This document shows, piece by piece, positions 8,813-18,844 of a DNA stretch of 64,000 nucleotides. Location: positions 526,501 through 590,500 of the forward strand of contig NZ_CP143423.1 in NCBI RefSeq assembly GCF_014337925.2, written 5' to 3'. The notes beneath the pieces are model-generated. The model did not search any database. It saw only the letters and a list, made by a program, of their open reading frames with translations, and was not told where the DNA came from. This DNA is from Roseobacter fucihabitans. Its GTDB lineage: Bacteria; Pseudomonadota; Alphaproteobacteria; Rhodobacterales; Rhodobacteraceae. The position numbers were made by a program, and so were the translations under genes. Within the stretch, counting starts at the first letter, position 1. Every line of letters starts with the position of its first letter.

Positions 8813-9969
8813 ATTATGGATTAACCGACGAACACCAGATGATTGCGGATACCGTCCGCAGTTTCGTGGAAAAAGAGATCTATCCGCATGAGGCATTGGT
8901 CGAGCGTACTGGCGAGGTGCCGCAGGAAATCGCCGATGAAATCAGGCGCAAGACGATTGAATTGGGGTTTTACGCCTGCAACTTCCCCGACAGCGTGGGA
9001 TGCGCGGGGCTGAACCATCTGGAATTTGCGCTGGTTGAGCGCGAGTTGGGGCGCGGGTCCATGGCGCTCAACCACTTTTTTGGCCGCCCGCAAAACATCC
9101 TGATGGCCTGTGAGGGGGAGCAGGTCGAGCGCTACCTTATGCCTGCGGTGCGGGGCGCGCGTATGGACGCGCTGGCCATGACCGAACCGGGGGCGGGATC
9201 AGACGTGCGGGGCATGAAATGCGCCGCTGTGCGGGACGGCGGGGATTGGGTGGTGAACGGCACGAAACACTTTATTTCGGGTGCGGATCACGCCGATTTC
9301 ATCATTGTTTTCATCGCCACGGGCGAGGATCAGACCCCCAAAGGTCCCAAGAAACGCATCACCGCCTTTCTGGTGGATCGCGACACGCCGGGGTTCACGA
9401 TCCGTGAGGGGTATAAATCCGTCAGCCACCGGGGATATAAGAACATGATCCTCGATTTTGATGATTGCCGCTTGCCGGACGCGCAAGTGCTGGGTGCGGT
9501 CGATGGCGGGTTCGAGGTCATGAACACTTGGCTTTATGCGACGCGGATCACGGTGGCGACCATGAGCGTCGGGCGGGCGCGGCGCGTGTTTGATTATGCA
9601 TTGAATTATGCGGCCGAACGCGAACAATTCGGCCAGAAGATCGGCAAGTTTCAGGGCGTCAGTTTTCAGCTTGCGGATATGATCACGCAGATCGATGCCG
9701 CGGATTTGCTGACGCTTGCCAGCGCGGATCGCTTGGATCGCGGGCTGCCCGCCAACCGCGAAATCGCCAGTGCGAAACTCTATGCCTCCGAGATGCTGGG
9801 GCGGGTCACGGACGCTGCGATCCAGATCCACGGCGGCATGGGGTTGATGGATGATTACCCGCTGGAGCGGTTCTGGCGCGATGCGCGTGTGGAGCGGATT
9901 TGGGATGGGACGTCGGAGATTCAACGCCACATCATCAGCCGCGATCTGCTGCGCGCTTTGGGTGCCTGA
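8809..9969 (+). CDS. Acyl-CoA dehydrogenase
   Basis: This 386-residue FAD enzyme introduces a double bond at C2-C3 of an acyl-CoA. Family signatures are AMTEPGAGSDVRGMK near residue 123 and the C-terminal IQIHGGMGLMDDYPLERF with WDGTSEIQRHI. The length is typical. It starts four bases inside the desaturase gene, and the acyl-CoA synthetase gene follows after six bases. With the synthetase and the hydratase it supplies a beta-oxidation-like set: activate, oxidise, hydrate. Confidence 0.92.
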   Translation: MNYGLTDEHQMIADTVRSFVEKEIYPHEALVERTGEVPQEIADEIRRKTIELGFYACNFPDSVGCAGLNHLEFALVERELGRGSMALNHFFGRPQNILMACEGEQVERYLMPAVRGARMDALAMTEPGAGSDVRGMKCAAVRDGGDWVVNGTKHFISGADHADFIIVFIATGEDQTPKGPKKRITAFLVDRDTPGFTIREGYKSVSHRGYKNMILDFDDCRLPDAQVLGAVDGGFEVMNTWLYATRITVATMSVGRARRVFDYALNYAAEREQFGQKIGKFQGVSFQLADMITQIDAADLLTLASADRLDRGLPANREIASAKLYASEMLGRVTDAAIQIHGGMGLMDDYPLERFWRDARVERIWDGTSEIQRHIISRDLLRALGA

Positions 9970-9975
9970 GGTCTT

Positions 9976-12012
9976 ATGGCGCGGGCTCTGAGGCGTTTGC
10001 TCTCCCCTGATTCCGTGGTTGTGATCGGCGGTGGGGAGTGGTGCCGGCAAGTCTTGCACCAGCTTCTGGCGATGGGGTTTGCGGGTGACATCTGGCGGGT
10101 GCATCCCGATCCGACGCCGGTCGAAGGGATCCCCGCAGTTGCCACAATAGACGATCTGCCCGGCGTGCCGGACGCCGCTTTTATCGGGGTCAACCGGCAT
10201 CTGTCGATCAAGGCGGTGGCCGCCTTGTCACGGATCGGCGCAGGAGGGGCGGTGTGTTTTGCGTCGGGCTTTTCCGAGGCCATGTCCGAGGATGCGCAGA
10301 GCACGGATTTGGAGGCTGATCTTGTCGCGGCGGCGGGTGACATGCCCCTTCTGGGCCCCAATTGCTATGGGTTCATCAATGCCATGGAAGGCGCGCTTTT
10401 GTGGCCCGACCAGCATGGGTGCAGTCGCGTTGCGCGGGGCGTGGCGATCCTGACGCAAAGCTCCAATATCGCGATCAACCTGACGATGCAGCTGCGCGGG
10501 CTGCCCATCGCCCGTGTCGTGGCCTGCGGGAATATGGCGCAGACCAGCCAGGCGGAGATCGCCACGGCCCTGCTCGATGATCCGCGCATCACGGCGATCG
10601 GTTTGCATGTCGAAGGCTTCGGCGATGTGGCGCAGTGGCATGCTCTGGCGCGCAAAGCCCAGACCAAGGGCGTGCCGTTGATTGCGATCAAAGTCGGTGC
10701 CTCAGAGCAGGCGCGCCAGGCGACGGTGTCGCACACGGCCTCGCTGGCGGGCAGCGATGCGGGGGCGGGGGCTCTCCTGCGCCGGTTAGGCATCGCGCGC
10801 CTGTTTGATCTGCCAAGCTTTCTGGAGACGCTCAAGCTGCTGCATGTCAACGGTCCGTTGGAAAGCAACGCGCTGTCCTGCATCAGCTGTTCAGGCGGAG
10901 AGGCGAGCCTTGCTGCGGACACGGCGGCGGGTCTTCAACTGCGGTTCCCGCCGCTGAGCAGGGATCAGACATCCGCGCTGCGCGACGCGTTGGGGCCGAT
11001 GGTCGCGCTGTCCAACCCGTTGGATTATCATACATATATATGGGGCGATGCGGAGCGGATGGCGGCGGCCTGGTTACCGATGGCTGCGGCGCATATCGCG
11101 CTGGTGGTGGTGATCGTGGATTACCCGCATACGGACGCCAGCGCGTGGGATTGCGCCACCCGCGCCGCGATTGAGGTCCGCCGCGTCAGTGTACGCCCCG
11201 TGGCCGTGGTCGCGACCCTGCCCGAGTTGATGCCGCGTGACGTCTGTGAGCGGTTGCTGGGGGCTGATGTAACGCCGATCCATGGTCTGCGCGAGGCGAT
11301 GGTCGCGGCGCAGGCGGCGGGAAATGTGACGTTGCCACATAGGCTGCCGCCTTTGGGTTTGGGTCCTGCGGTGGCACCGCAGATGCTGAACGAGGCGGCG
11401 GCCAAGGCGCTGTTGCACGCGCATGGTCTCGACGTTCCACAGGGTGTTGTTTTGTCCTCGCGCGCCGATGCCAGCCCGGCCGGTGAATTATCGGCGCCTC
11501 TGGTCCTGAAGGGGCAGGGGCTTGCGCATAAATCCGAAGTGAGTGCGGTCCTGCTCAATGTATCCCACGGTGGGCTTGCCGCCGCACTGGAACGCATGAA
11601 AGCCGAGAGTTTTCTGGTCGAGGAGATGGTGCAAGGTACGGTCGTCGAATTGCTGATTGCTGTGCTGCGCGACGACGCCCATGGTTTCGTTTTGACGATT
11701 GCGGCTGGCGGCGTTTTAACCGAACTTTGGCAGGACAGGGTGTCCTTGCTTTTGCCAGTGACCCAAGATGATATCGCAGAGGCGCTGACGGGTCTCAGAG
11801 TCTATCCGCTGCTGACGGGATACCGGGGCAGGCCGGGCGCAGATATTGATGCCGTCATCGCTGCCGTGATGGCGCTGCAAGACTGCATTATTGCGCATAC
11901 AGCTGTGATCAGCGAGGTTGAGATCAACCCGCTCATCTGTACGTCCGAGCGCGCGGTGGCCGCTGATGCGCTGATCATGATGGCCCCGGAAATAGAACAA
12001 GAGGAAACATAG
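9976..12012 (+). CDS. NDP-forming acyl-CoA synthetase
   Basis: This 678-residue fused enzyme belongs to the acetate-CoA ligase (ADP-forming) type. The N-terminal CoA-binding domain includes LLGPNCYGFINAMEGALLW near residues 116-134. The middle ligase-CoA domain carries the phospho-histidine region VSHTASLAGSDAGAGALLRR near 250. The C-terminal ATP-grasp domain starts around residue 455 (PLVLKGQGLAHKSEVSAV). It interconverts an organic acid, CoA and ATP with acyl-CoA, ADP and phosphate. It abuts the hydratase gene with no spacing. The acid cannot be deduced, but the neighbouring carnitinyl-CoA-dehydratase-like protein makes a quaternary-amine acid a possibility. Confidence 0.85.
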   Translation: MARALRRLLSPDSVVVIGGGEWCRQVLHQLLAMGFAGDIWRVHPDPTPVEGIPAVATIDDLPGVPDAAFIGVNRHLSIKAVAALSRIGAGGAVCFASGFSEAMSEDAQSTDLEADLVAAAGDMPLLGPNCYGFINAMEGALLWPDQHGCSRVARGVAILTQSSNIAINLTMQLRGLPIARVVACGNMAQTSQAEIATALLDDPRITAIGLHVEGFGDVAQWHALARKAQTKGVPLIAIKVGASEQARQATVSHTASLAGSDAGAGALLRRLGIARLFDLPSFLETLKLLHVNGPLESNALSCISCSGGEASLAADTAAGLQLRFPPLSRDQTSALRDALGPMVALSNPLDYHTYIWGDAERMAAAWLPMAAAHIALVVVIVDYPHTDASAWDCATRAAIEVRRVSVRPVAVVATLPELMPRDVCERLLGADVTPIHGLREAMVAAQAAGNVTLPHRLPPLGLGPAVAPQMLNEAAAKALLHAHGLDVPQGVVLSSRADASPAGELSAPLVLKGQGLAHKSEVSAVLLNVSHGGLAAALERMKAESFLVEEMVQGTVVELLIAVLRDDAHGFVLTIAAGGVLTELWQDRVSLLLPVTQDDIAEALTGLRVYPLLTGYRGRPGADIDAVIAAVMALQDCIIAHTAVISEVEINPLICTSERAVAADALIMMAPEIEQEET

Positions 12013-12792
12013 ATGGACCCGATCAAGACCACCCGTAAAGGTGCCATTTTGCAGGTCACACTGGATAGGCCCAAGGCCAATGCTATCGACCTTGCGACCT
12101 CGCGGATCATGGGGGATGTGTTTGCAGCGTTCCGCGACGATCCCGAATTGCGCGTCGCCATCCTGACGGGGGCGGGTGAGAAGTTCTTCTGCCCCGGTTG
12201 GGACCTCAAGGCCGCCGCTGATGGCGATGCGGTGGACGGGGATTACGGTGTGGGCGGTTTTGGCGGGTTGCAGGAGCTGCGCGGCATGAACAAACCGGTG
12301 ATCGCCGCCGTCAACGGGATCGCCTGCGGCGGTGGGCTGGAACTGGCGCTGAGCGCGGATATGATATTGGCGGCTGATCATGCGACATTCGCGCTGCCGG
12401 AAATCCGTTCGGGCACGGTTGCGGATGCGGCCTCGGTCAAGCTGCCCAAGCGCATTCCCTATCACATTGCGATGGAATTGTTGCTGACCGGGCGCTGGTT
12501 TGATGCGCAGGAGGCCAAGGGCTGGGGGCTGGTCAATGAGATCGTTCCGGCCAGCGATTTGATGGAGCGGGCTTGGGCGCTGGCGGCAACGCTCGCCTCT
12601 GGGCCGCCGCTGGTTTATGCCGCCATCAAGGAAATCGTGCGCGATGCGGAGGACGCCAAGTTTCAGGATGCCATGAACCGCATCACCGGGCGGCAATTGG
12701 AAACTGTCGACCGGCTCTATGCCTCGCAGGATCAATTGGAAGGCGCGCGGGCCTTTGCCGAAAAACGCGATCCTGTGTGGAAGGGTAAGTGA
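12013..12792 (+). CDS. Enoyl-CoA hydratase/isomerase family, CaiD-like
   Basis: This 259-residue crotonase-fold protein shows the oxyanion-hole segments ILTGAGEKFFCPGWDLKAA near residue 52 and NGIACGGGLELALSADMIL near residue 100, followed by LPEIRSGTVADAAS. The WDLKAA and the R-E-pattern downstream resemble carnitinyl-CoA dehydratases. It hydrates or dehydrates an enoyl-CoA. It follows the synthetase gene directly (stop at 12012, start at 12013), so the two are surely cotranscribed. The exact substrate is inference. Confidence 0.87.
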   Translation: MDPIKTTRKGAILQVTLDRPKANAIDLATSRIMGDVFAAFRDDPELRVAILTGAGEKFFCPGWDLKAAADGDAVDGDYGVGGFGGLQELRGMNKPVIAAVNGIACGGGLELALSADMILAADHATFALPEIRSGTVADAASVKLPKRIPYHIAMELLLTGRWFDAQEAKGWGLVNEIVPASDLMERAWALAATLASGPPLVYAAIKEIVRDAEDAKFQDAMNRITGRQLETVDRLYASQDQLEGARAFAEKRDPVWKGK

Positions 12793-12838
12793 GGCGGCAG
12801 GGCTTGAACCTATGCGCGCGGGCGTCCAGATTGAGGGT

Positions 12839-13714
12839 ATGAAAACACTCCTCTCCATTGGTCACGGCTATAGTGCGCGCGCTTTGGCGGCCCGATTGTT
12901 GCCGCAGGGCTGGCGTATCATCGGCACGACCCGAAGCGCCGAAAAAGCCGCGCAGATTGCAGCCACTGGGGTTGAACCGGTGATCTGGCCTGGATGTGAT
13001 CTGTCTGCGGCATTGCAACAGGCGGATGCGCTGCTGGTTTCGGCCGGACCGGGGCCGGAGGGGGATCCGACCCTCGCGGCGATGCGCGCGGATATCGCGG
13101 CGGCGGCTCCAGGTCTGGATTGGGTCGGGTATCTCTCCACCACGGGCGTTTACGGTGATCACCAGGGCGGCTGGGTCGATGAAACATCCCCGCTGACGCC
13201 CTCGACCAAACGCGGCCTTGCCCGCGTCGCCGCAGAGACCGCGTGGCAGGCGATACCGGGTTTGAACCTGCATATTTTTCGTCTGGCGGGCATCTATGGT
13301 CCCGGTCGCGGACCCTTCGCCAAGGTGCGGGCCGGCACCGCGCGGCGCATCATCAAGGCGGGACAAGTGTTTTCCCGTATCCACGTGGAGGACATCGCGC
13401 AGGTGCTGGAAGCCTCGCTCGCGTGGCCCAATCCGGGCGCGATCTATAACCTGTGTGACGATGATCCCGCTCCACCACAGGACGTCATCGCCCATGCCGC
13501 GGAGCTTTTGGGGCTTCCGCTACCACCGGAGGTGGATTTCGAGACGGCGGATATGACCCCCATGGCGCGCAGTTTTTACGCCGAGAGTAAAAAAGTGAGG
13601 AACGATCTGATTAAGCAGGAGTTAGGTATTCGATTGCTTTTCGCGGATTACCGCGTCGGGCTGAACGCCTTGCTGGAAGAGGAAGAAAGAGATCGGAACG
13701 TCTCGGAGATATGA
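12839..13714 (+). CDS. NAD(P)-binding epimerase/dehydratase-like protein (YeeZ type)
   Basis: This 291-residue extended-SDR-like protein has an N-terminal nucleotide loop, SIGHGYSARALAARL at residues 6-20, and a YLSTTGVYGDHQGGWVDE region near 98-115. The catalytic YxxxK of SDR enzymes is not evident. The ATG at 12839 is chosen because TGAGGG lies just upstream. It follows the hydratase gene by 46 bases and may be a separate unit. Homologs are annotated as putative epimerases without known substrate. Confidence 0.75.
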   Translation: MKTLLSIGHGYSARALAARLLPQGWRIIGTTRSAEKAAQIAATGVEPVIWPGCDLSAALQQADALLVSAGPGPEGDPTLAAMRADIAAAAPGLDWVGYLSTTGVYGDHQGGWVDETSPLTPSTKRGLARVAAETAWQAIPGLNLHIFRLAGIYGPGRGPFAKVRAGTARRIIKAGQVFSRIHVEDIAQVLEASLAWPNPGAIYNLCDDDPAPPQDVIAHAAELLGLPLPPEVDFETADMTPMARSFYAESKKVRNDLIKQELGIRLLFADYRVGLNALLEEEERDRNVSEI

Positions 13715-13724
13715 CGATTGGCCG

Positions 13725-14300
13725 TTGACGCGCCTGCTTGACGCTGTGGACGGCGCGGCATCGGATGAAGATGAAACGGTGGCGGTCAGGGAGATCATAT
13801 CGGAGATCGGCAGCCGGACGGTCACACCTGTCATACTCACCGTGGCCCTATTGTTGATGTCGCCACTCTCTGCAATACCCGGTTTGCCTACGACCGGAGC
13901 GATCATCATTGTCATTCTGTGCGTCCAGGCACTATTGGGGCGCCGTTTGTCGCTGCCGCGCCGTCTGATGGAAGCAGAACTGGCGACCTCAAAGGTTGCA
14001 CATGCGACGGGCTGGCTGCGTCGTCCCGCAAAATGGGTCGATCGGGTGTCACAGCCCCGGCTTCATTTGCTGACGCGCGGGGCGATGCGGATCCTTGTTC
14101 TGGGGCTTTGCGCGGTGATTGCATTGTGGTTGCCGGCACTCGAGCTGATTCCTGGCGTCACGACAATAGGGGCCACGGCAATTGGCTTATTTGCTTTCGG
14201 CTTATTTGCACGTGATGGGTATTTTGTGATTGCTGGTTTTGTTTTGCTGATGATGATTGGTACGGGGGCTATTTTTCTGCTGAACGCTGCGGCAACCTGA
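13725..14300 (+). CDS. ExoD-family membrane protein
   Basis: This protein of about 191 residues resembles ExoD, a membrane protein linked in rhizobia to exopolysaccharide production and alkali tolerance. Visible are EIGSRTVTPVILTVALLLMS and PLSAIPGLPTTGAIIIV near residues 28-65 and further membrane segments to the C-terminus. No ATG is available. The first usable start is a TTG at 13725, and the nearest GGAG is 16 bases away, so the start is uncertain. It begins 11 bases after the preceding gene and converges on dxs. Confidence 0.75.
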   Translation: MTRLLDAVDGAASDEDETVAVREIISEIGSRTVTPVILTVALLLMSPLSAIPGLPTTGAIIIVILCVQALLGRRLSLPRRLMEAELATSKVAHATGWLRRPAKWVDRVSQPRLHLLTRGAMRILVLGLCAVIALWLPALELIPGVTTIGATAIGLFAFGLFARDGYFVIAGFVLLMMIGTGAIFLLNAAAT

Positions 14301-14302
14301 CA

Positions 14303-16225
14303 CTAGGCCCGCGCCTCGCCGATCTGCGCCACGCCCAGCACATTCAGGACCTTGCTCTCGATTTCAGCGGCGTTCATGCCCGCGACCGCGTACATATCTG
14401 CCGGGCTCGCCTGATCGATGAAGATGTCAGGCAGCACCATGGAGCGGTATTTGAGACCTGTATCAAACACGCCTTCTTCGGCCAGAAGCTGCGCGACATG
14501 GCTGCCGAAACCGCCAACAGCGCCCTCCTCAATGGTGATGAGAGCCTCGTGGTCTTCGGCCAGTTGCAGGATCATGTCGCGATCAAGCGGTTTGGCGAAA
14601 CGTGCATCCGCCACGGTGGGGGTAATACCGCGTGCTCTGAGCGCTTCGGCGGCTTTTTCGACCTCCGCCAGTCGCGTGCCGAAAGACAGGAGCGCAACCC
14701 GCGCGCCTTGAGAAATGATCCGACCCTTGCCGATTTCCAGCACCTCGCCGCGTTCGGGCATTTCCACCCCGTTACCTTCACCGCGCGGAAAACGAAAGGC
14801 TATGGGGCCTGCATCATATGCGACCGCCGTGGCCACCATATGTTTCAATTCCGCCTCATCGGCGGCGGCCATCACCACGAAACCGGGCAAGTTCGCCAGA
14901 TAGGCAACGTCAAAGGCACCGGCATGGGTGGCCCCATCCGCGCCAACCAACCCCGCGCGATCAATGGCAAAGCGCACCGGTAGGCGTTGGATCGCCACAT
15001 CATGCACGACCTGATCATACCCGCGTTGCAGGAACGTCGAATACATCGTGCAAAAGGGTTTCATGCCCCCCGCCGCAAGCGCCGCAGAGAAGGTCACGCC
15101 GTGCTGTTCGGCGATGCCCACATCAAAACACCGGCTCGGATAGCGTTCCGCGAAGAGGTTCAGCCCGGTGCCATCGGGCATGGCCGCCGTAACGGCACAG
15201 ATCTTGTCGTCCGCTGCGGCTTCCTGCAACAGCGTCTCAGCAAAAACGCGGGTATAGCTGGGCGCATTGGAGGGGGCTTTTTTCTGCTCGCCGGTCACCA
15301 CGTTGAATTTGGCCGTCGCGTGCCCCTTGTCGCGGGCGGTTTCGGCTGGGGCGTAACCCTTGCCCTTTTTGGTCAGCACATGGATCAGGATCGGCCCGGT
15401 CGCGCGGGCCTTGACGGTGCGCAATACGGGCAGCAGCTGGTCCATATCATGCCCGTCGATGGGTCCGATGTAGGAAAAGCCAAGCTGTTCAAACAAGGTG
15501 CCGCCGACGGCCATGCCCTTGAGGATATCCTTGGCCCGCTTGGCCCCTTCACGAAAGGGTTCGGGCAGAAGGCTGACCGCACCCTTGGCGGCGGCTTTGA
15601 AGTCCTGAAACGGCTCTTCGGCATAAAGACGGCTGAGATAGGCAGACATCGCGCCCGTCGGTGGGGCGATGGACATTTCATTATCGTTCAGGATCACCAC
15701 CAGGCGCTTTTTCAGATGACCGGCGTTATTCATCGCCTCATAGGCCATGCCCGCGCTCATCGAGCCGTCCCCGATCACCGCAATCGCATCGCCCAGACCC
15801 TCGGGCACCACGCCGCCCAGATCACGCGCCACGGCAAAGCCGAGTGCTGCGGAAATCGACGTCGAACTATGCGCCGCCCCAAAGGGGTCATAGGGGGATT
15901 CGGAGCGTTTGGTGAAGCCGCTGAGACCGCCCTTCATGCGCAGGGTGCGGATGCGGTCGCGCCGTTCGGTCAGGATCTTATGCGGGTAACATTGGTGGCC
16001 CACGTCCCAGATGATCTTGTCGCGCGGCGTATCAAACACCGCATGCAGGGCCACGGTCAGCTCGACCACACCAAGACCCGCGCCCAGATGCCCCCCCGTC
16101 ACCGAGACCGCAGAGATCGTTTCAGAGCGCAATTCATTGGCCAATTGCGTCAACTGGCGATCAGACAGGTGCTTCATGTCGGCGGGGCGCTGCACGGTGT
16201 CGAGTAGGGGAGTTTTGGGGGTCAT
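14303..16225 (-). CDS. dxs: 1-deoxy-D-xylulose-5-phosphate synthase
   Basis: This enzyme condenses pyruvate and glyceraldehyde 3-phosphate into DXP, the first step of the MEP isoprenoid pathway, with thiamine diphosphate. The 640-residue length is standard. The TPP motif is visible as [20 protein letters not shown] near residues 148-167. The transketolase pyrimidine domain follows around residue 320 ([31 protein letters not shown]). It lies downstream of ispA and xseB on the same strand, and ispA to dxs is ten bases, so the three form an isoprenoid operon. Confidence 0.96.
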   Translation of the reverse strand: MTPKTPLLDTVQRPADMKHLSDRQLTQLANELRSETISAVSVTGGHLGAGLGVVELTVALHAVFDTPRDKIIWDVGHQCYPHKILTERRDRIRTLRMKGGLSGFTKRSESPYDPFGAAHSSTSISAALGFAVARDLGGVVPEGLGDAIAVIGDGSMSAGMAYEAMNNAGHLKKRLVVILNDNEMSIAPPTGAMSAYLSRLYAEEPFQDFKAAAKGAVSLLPEPFREGAKRAKDILKGMAVGGTLFEQLGFSYIGPIDGHDMDQLLPVLRTVKARATGPILIHVLTKKGKGYAPAETARDKGHATAKFNVVTGEQKKAPSNAPSYTRVFAETLLQEAAADDKICAVTAAMPDGTGLNLFAERYPSRCFDVGIAEQHGVTFSAALAAGGMKPFCTMYSTFLQRGYDQVVHDVAIQRLPVRFAIDRAGLVGADGATHAGAFDVAYLANLPGFVVMAAADEAELKHMVATAVAYDAGPIAFRFPRGEGNGVEMPERGEVLEIGKGRIISQGARVALLSFGTRLAEVEKAAEALRARGITPTVADARFAKPLDRDMILQLAEDHEALITIEEGAVGGFGSHVAQLLAEEGVFDTGLKYRSMVLPDIFIDQASPADMYAVAGMNAAEIESKVLNVLGVAQIGEARA

Positions 16226-16235
16226 GTCCTGCCTC

Positions 16236-17105
16236 TCAATGCGCGCGCGTGACGACGAAACGCGCAGCTTCTTTTAGGGTATCGGCGTCCGTTCCGTAAC
16301 CCGCCAGGCTGTCGCAGGCCTGATCCACCAGATCGGCGGCGCGTTTGCGCGCGGTGTCCAGTCCGAGCAGCGACACGAATGTGGCCTTGCCTGCCTCTGC
16401 GTCTTTGCCCACGGCTTTGCCAAGGGTTGCGCTGTCCCCGGTGACGTCCAGCACATCATCCGCGATCTGAAAGGCGAGCCCGAGGGCCTTGGCATAGGCT
16501 TGCAAAGCGCTGATGTCGGCGCGCGCCATGCAGGCCCCGGCGGTTGCGGCCCATTCGATCAAGGCGCCGGTTTTGCCTTGTTGTAAGGCGGTAATCTGAT
16601 CCAGTGTCAGGGGCGTGAGCGCGGTTTCGGCGGCGATGTCCAGCGCCTGACCCAGCACCATGCCCTTGGCCCCACTGGCACGTGCCAGCCGCAGGGCCAG
16701 CGTGGCGCGCACGTTTGCATCCGGGCTTGCCTCCTCGCGGCACACCATCTCAAAGGCCAGCGTTTGCAGCGCGTCACCGGCCAGAACCGCCGTAGCCTCA
16801 TCCCATTTGCGGTGAACGGTCGGCTGACCCCGGCGCAGATCGTCGTCATCCATGCAGGGCAGATCATCATGCACCAACGAATAGGCGTGCAGCGCCTCGA
16901 TCGCGGTGGCGGGCCAGATCGCATGGGTCGCATCGATGCCATGTAGCCGCGCGCTTTCGAGCACCAAAAATCCGCGCAGCCGTTTGCCGCCATGCGTCGC
17001 ATGCGCCATCGCCCGCACCACCGGGAGATCATCCAGCGCCCCAAGGACCCCGTCAAAATGCTGTTGAATGGCCTGAGCGGAGGCGCTCAGACGGTCGGCA
17101 AACAT
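16236..17105 (-). CDS. ispA: Farnesyl/geranyl diphosphate synthase
   Basis: This 289-residue prenyltransferase elongates DMAPP with IPP to farnesyl diphosphate. Both aspartate-rich motifs are present: [17 protein letters not shown] near residue 80 and [13 protein letters not shown] near residue 212. The upstream segment [14 protein letters not shown] is the conserved GK-R region. It lies two bases downstream of xseB and ten bases upstream of dxs, giving the order xseB-ispA-dxs common in proteobacteria. Confidence 0.93.
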   Translation of the reverse strand: MFADRLSASAQAIQQHFDGVLGALDDLPVVRAMAHATHGGKRLRGFLVLESARLHGIDATHAIWPATAIEALHAYSLVHDDLPCMDDDDLRRGQPTVHRKWDEATAVLAGDALQTLAFEMVCREEASPDANVRATLALRLARASGAKGMVLGQALDIAAETALTPLTLDQITALQQGKTGALIEWAATAGACMARADISALQAYAKALGLAFQIADDVLDVTGDSATLGKAVGKDAEAGKATFVSLLGLDTARKRAADLVDQACDSLAGYGTDADTLKEAARFVVTRAH

Positions 17106-17107
17106 GC

Positions 17108-17350
17108 TCAGAGCCCTTTGACCGGCGTGGCACCGGTGGGGTTGCCGTCCCCATCAAGCGTAATGGCGGCGACCTTTTCCTCGGCCTCTTTCAGCTTGGT
17201 CTCGCAGCGCGTTTTCAACGCAGCCCCGCGCTCATAAAGCGCGATGCTCTCATCCAGCGCCACATCGCCGCGTTCAAGTTGGCCCAACACTTTTTCCAAC
17301 TCGGCCATCGCCTGTTCAAAGCTCATCTCTTGCGTGGGTTTTTCGGTCAT
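17108..17350 (-). CDS. xseB: Exodeoxyribonuclease VII small subunit
   Basis: This 80-residue protein of normal length for XseB contains the conserved helical SFEQAMAELEKVLGQLERGD and LDESIALYERGAALKTRCE. It partners the large subunit XseA, which is not in this window, to degrade single-stranded DNA. It is the first gene of the xseB-ispA-dxs run. Confidence 0.92.
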   Translation of the reverse strand: MTEKPTQEMSFEQAMAELEKVLGQLERGDVALDESIALYERGAALKTRCETKLKEAEEKVAAITLDGDGNPTGATPVKGL

Positions 17351-17463
17351 GGCGCATCCTGTCTGCTGAGTGGCGCTTGTCTAATGGGTTTCGCGCCGAT
17401 GTGCCACCCCCGGAGCGTGGGATCCACCGCATAAAATGTCCAGGTGATGCCGGTCAGAGCCGC

Positions 17464-18165
17464 CTATTCCGGGGCCAGCATATAGCCCGCACCGCGCACC
17501 GTTTGCAGGTATCTCGGCTGTTTGGGGTCTTCCTCGATCTTGCGGCGTAATCTGGTGATCTGGACGTCCACGGCGCGTTCCTGGGCCTGGCCCCGGTCGC
17601 GTCCCAACTCCTCGACCAGCTTGGCGCGGCTTATGGGTTCGTTGCAGCTGGCGGAAAAAATCTTCATCAATTGCATTTCAGTGCCGGTCAGCCGTACCAG
17701 CTCTTCGCCCTGCCACATCTCGCCGCGTTCAAGGTCATAGCGGATGGCCCCGAGCGTCAGCACCTTGGGGGCGGCGTGATCTTCGGTGTTTTCGGGCATG
17801 CGGCGCAATATGGCGTTGATGCGCAGCAGGAGTTCCTTGGGCTCGAAGGGTTTTGGCAGATAATCATCCGCCCCCGCTTCCAGACCCTCGATGCGGTTGC
17901 CGGTCTCTCCCTTTGCCGTCAGCAGCAAAATGGGCAGGTTACGGGTTTCGCGCAGGGATTTCGTCAACGACACACCATCTTCGCCGGGCATCATCACGTC
18001 CAACACGATCAGGTCGAAATCCAGACCCGACAGGATGCGCCTCGCATGGGCTGCATCACGCGCCGCCGTGACTAAAAACCCATTCCGCATCAGGAATTTC
18101 TGCAACAGCGTGCGGATGCGTTCGTCGTCATCGACGATCAGCAGATGTGCATCCATGTCTTTCAT
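17464..18165 (-). CDS. petR: OmpR-family response regulator, PetR-like
   Basis: This 233-residue two-domain regulator has a receiver with acidic residues VDDDERIRT and phosphoacceptor LIVLDVMMPGEDG near residues 54-66. The output domain is an OmpR winged helix (about 130-233) ending QTVRGAGYMLAPE. Its start overlaps the MarR-type gene by four bases (ATGA). A MarR-OmpR pair of this kind is known in Rhodobacter as petP-petR, needed for cytochrome bc1 expression, and petABC lies about 12 kb away. The petR name therefore rests on gene pairing and is an inference. No histidine kinase gene adjoins it. Confidence 0.8.
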   Translation of the reverse strand: MKDMDAHLLIVDDDERIRTLLQKFLMRNGFLVTAARDAAHARRILSGLDFDLIVLDVMMPGEDGVSLTKSLRETRNLPILLLTAKGETGNRIEGLEAGADDYLPKPFEPKELLLRINAILRRMPENTEDHAAPKVLTLGAIRYDLERGEMWQGEELVRLTGTEMQLMKIFSASCNEPISRAKLVEELGRDRGQAQERAVDVQITRLRRKIEEDPKQPRYLQTVRGAGYMLAPE

Positions 18166-18674
18166 ATGCCGCTATCCTTTAACCGCTTGTAGGCAAAACG
18201 CATTTCGCCATCCATCATCGCTTCCAGCACTTGCCGGAACCCGGCAACGGCTTCGGGCCCGGCGTCGCGAAAGGCCATGCGCATCCTTGCGCGCTGCGCA
18301 TCTGAGAGCTTTTGTTCCAGAGCCTGACCCTCCGTGGTCAAAAACAAATGGCGCTCGCGTTTGTCGAGCTTGCCCACCTTGCTTTCCACCAGACCATCCT
18401 CGATCAGGGTGCGCAAGACACGGTTGAGCGATTGTTTCGTGACGCCCAGCAGGGAGAGCAGGTTATTGACCGTCGTTCCGGGCGCACGGTTGATGAAATG
18501 CACCGCACGATGATGCGCGCGCCCATAGGCCATATCCGCCAGGATACGGTCGGGATCTGCCGTGAAACCGCGATAGGCAAAGAACATCGCCTCGATGCCT
18601 TGCCGCAATTGCTCATCCGTCAGAAACAGAAGGTTTTCGCCACTGTGCGCTGTGGTGCTGCGCCCGTCCGCCAT
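18162..18674 (-). CDS. petP: MarR-family regulator, PetP-like
   Basis: This 170-residue winged-helix protein has the MarR core VNNLLSLLGVTKQSLNRVL, then LIEDGLVESKVGKLDKRERH near residues 69-112. It is translationally coupled to the response regulator gene that follows. The pair matches petP-petR of Rhodobacter species. The gene diverges from ilvE with 170 bases between start codons. Confidence 0.8.
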   Translation of the reverse strand: MADGRSTTAHSGENLLFLTDEQLRQGIEAMFFAYRGFTADPDRILADMAYGRAHHRAVHFINRAPGTTVNNLLSLLGVTKQSLNRVLRTLIEDGLVESKVGKLDKRERHLFLTTEGQALEQKLSDAQRARMRMAFRDAGPEAVAGFRQVLEAMMDGEMRFAYKRLKDSGI

Positions 18675-18844
18675 AACATGCCTCAGGTATTACAAATCAA
18701 TTCCGGATCAGCATACGTCAGTGTTGTTGACATTCCAAGGGTGAAGGGCTATCGAATCGCATCTTTTGCGCAACTTTATGTCCGAAACGGTCATATTGGA
18801 CGCAATAATTGCAAATTTTGAGACGCTCTTGGGAAGGAACGACA

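Noticed and set aside
14987-16207. A 406-codon forward frame opposite dxs
   Set aside because: It is antisense to a certain dxs gene with intact motifs and has shadow composition.
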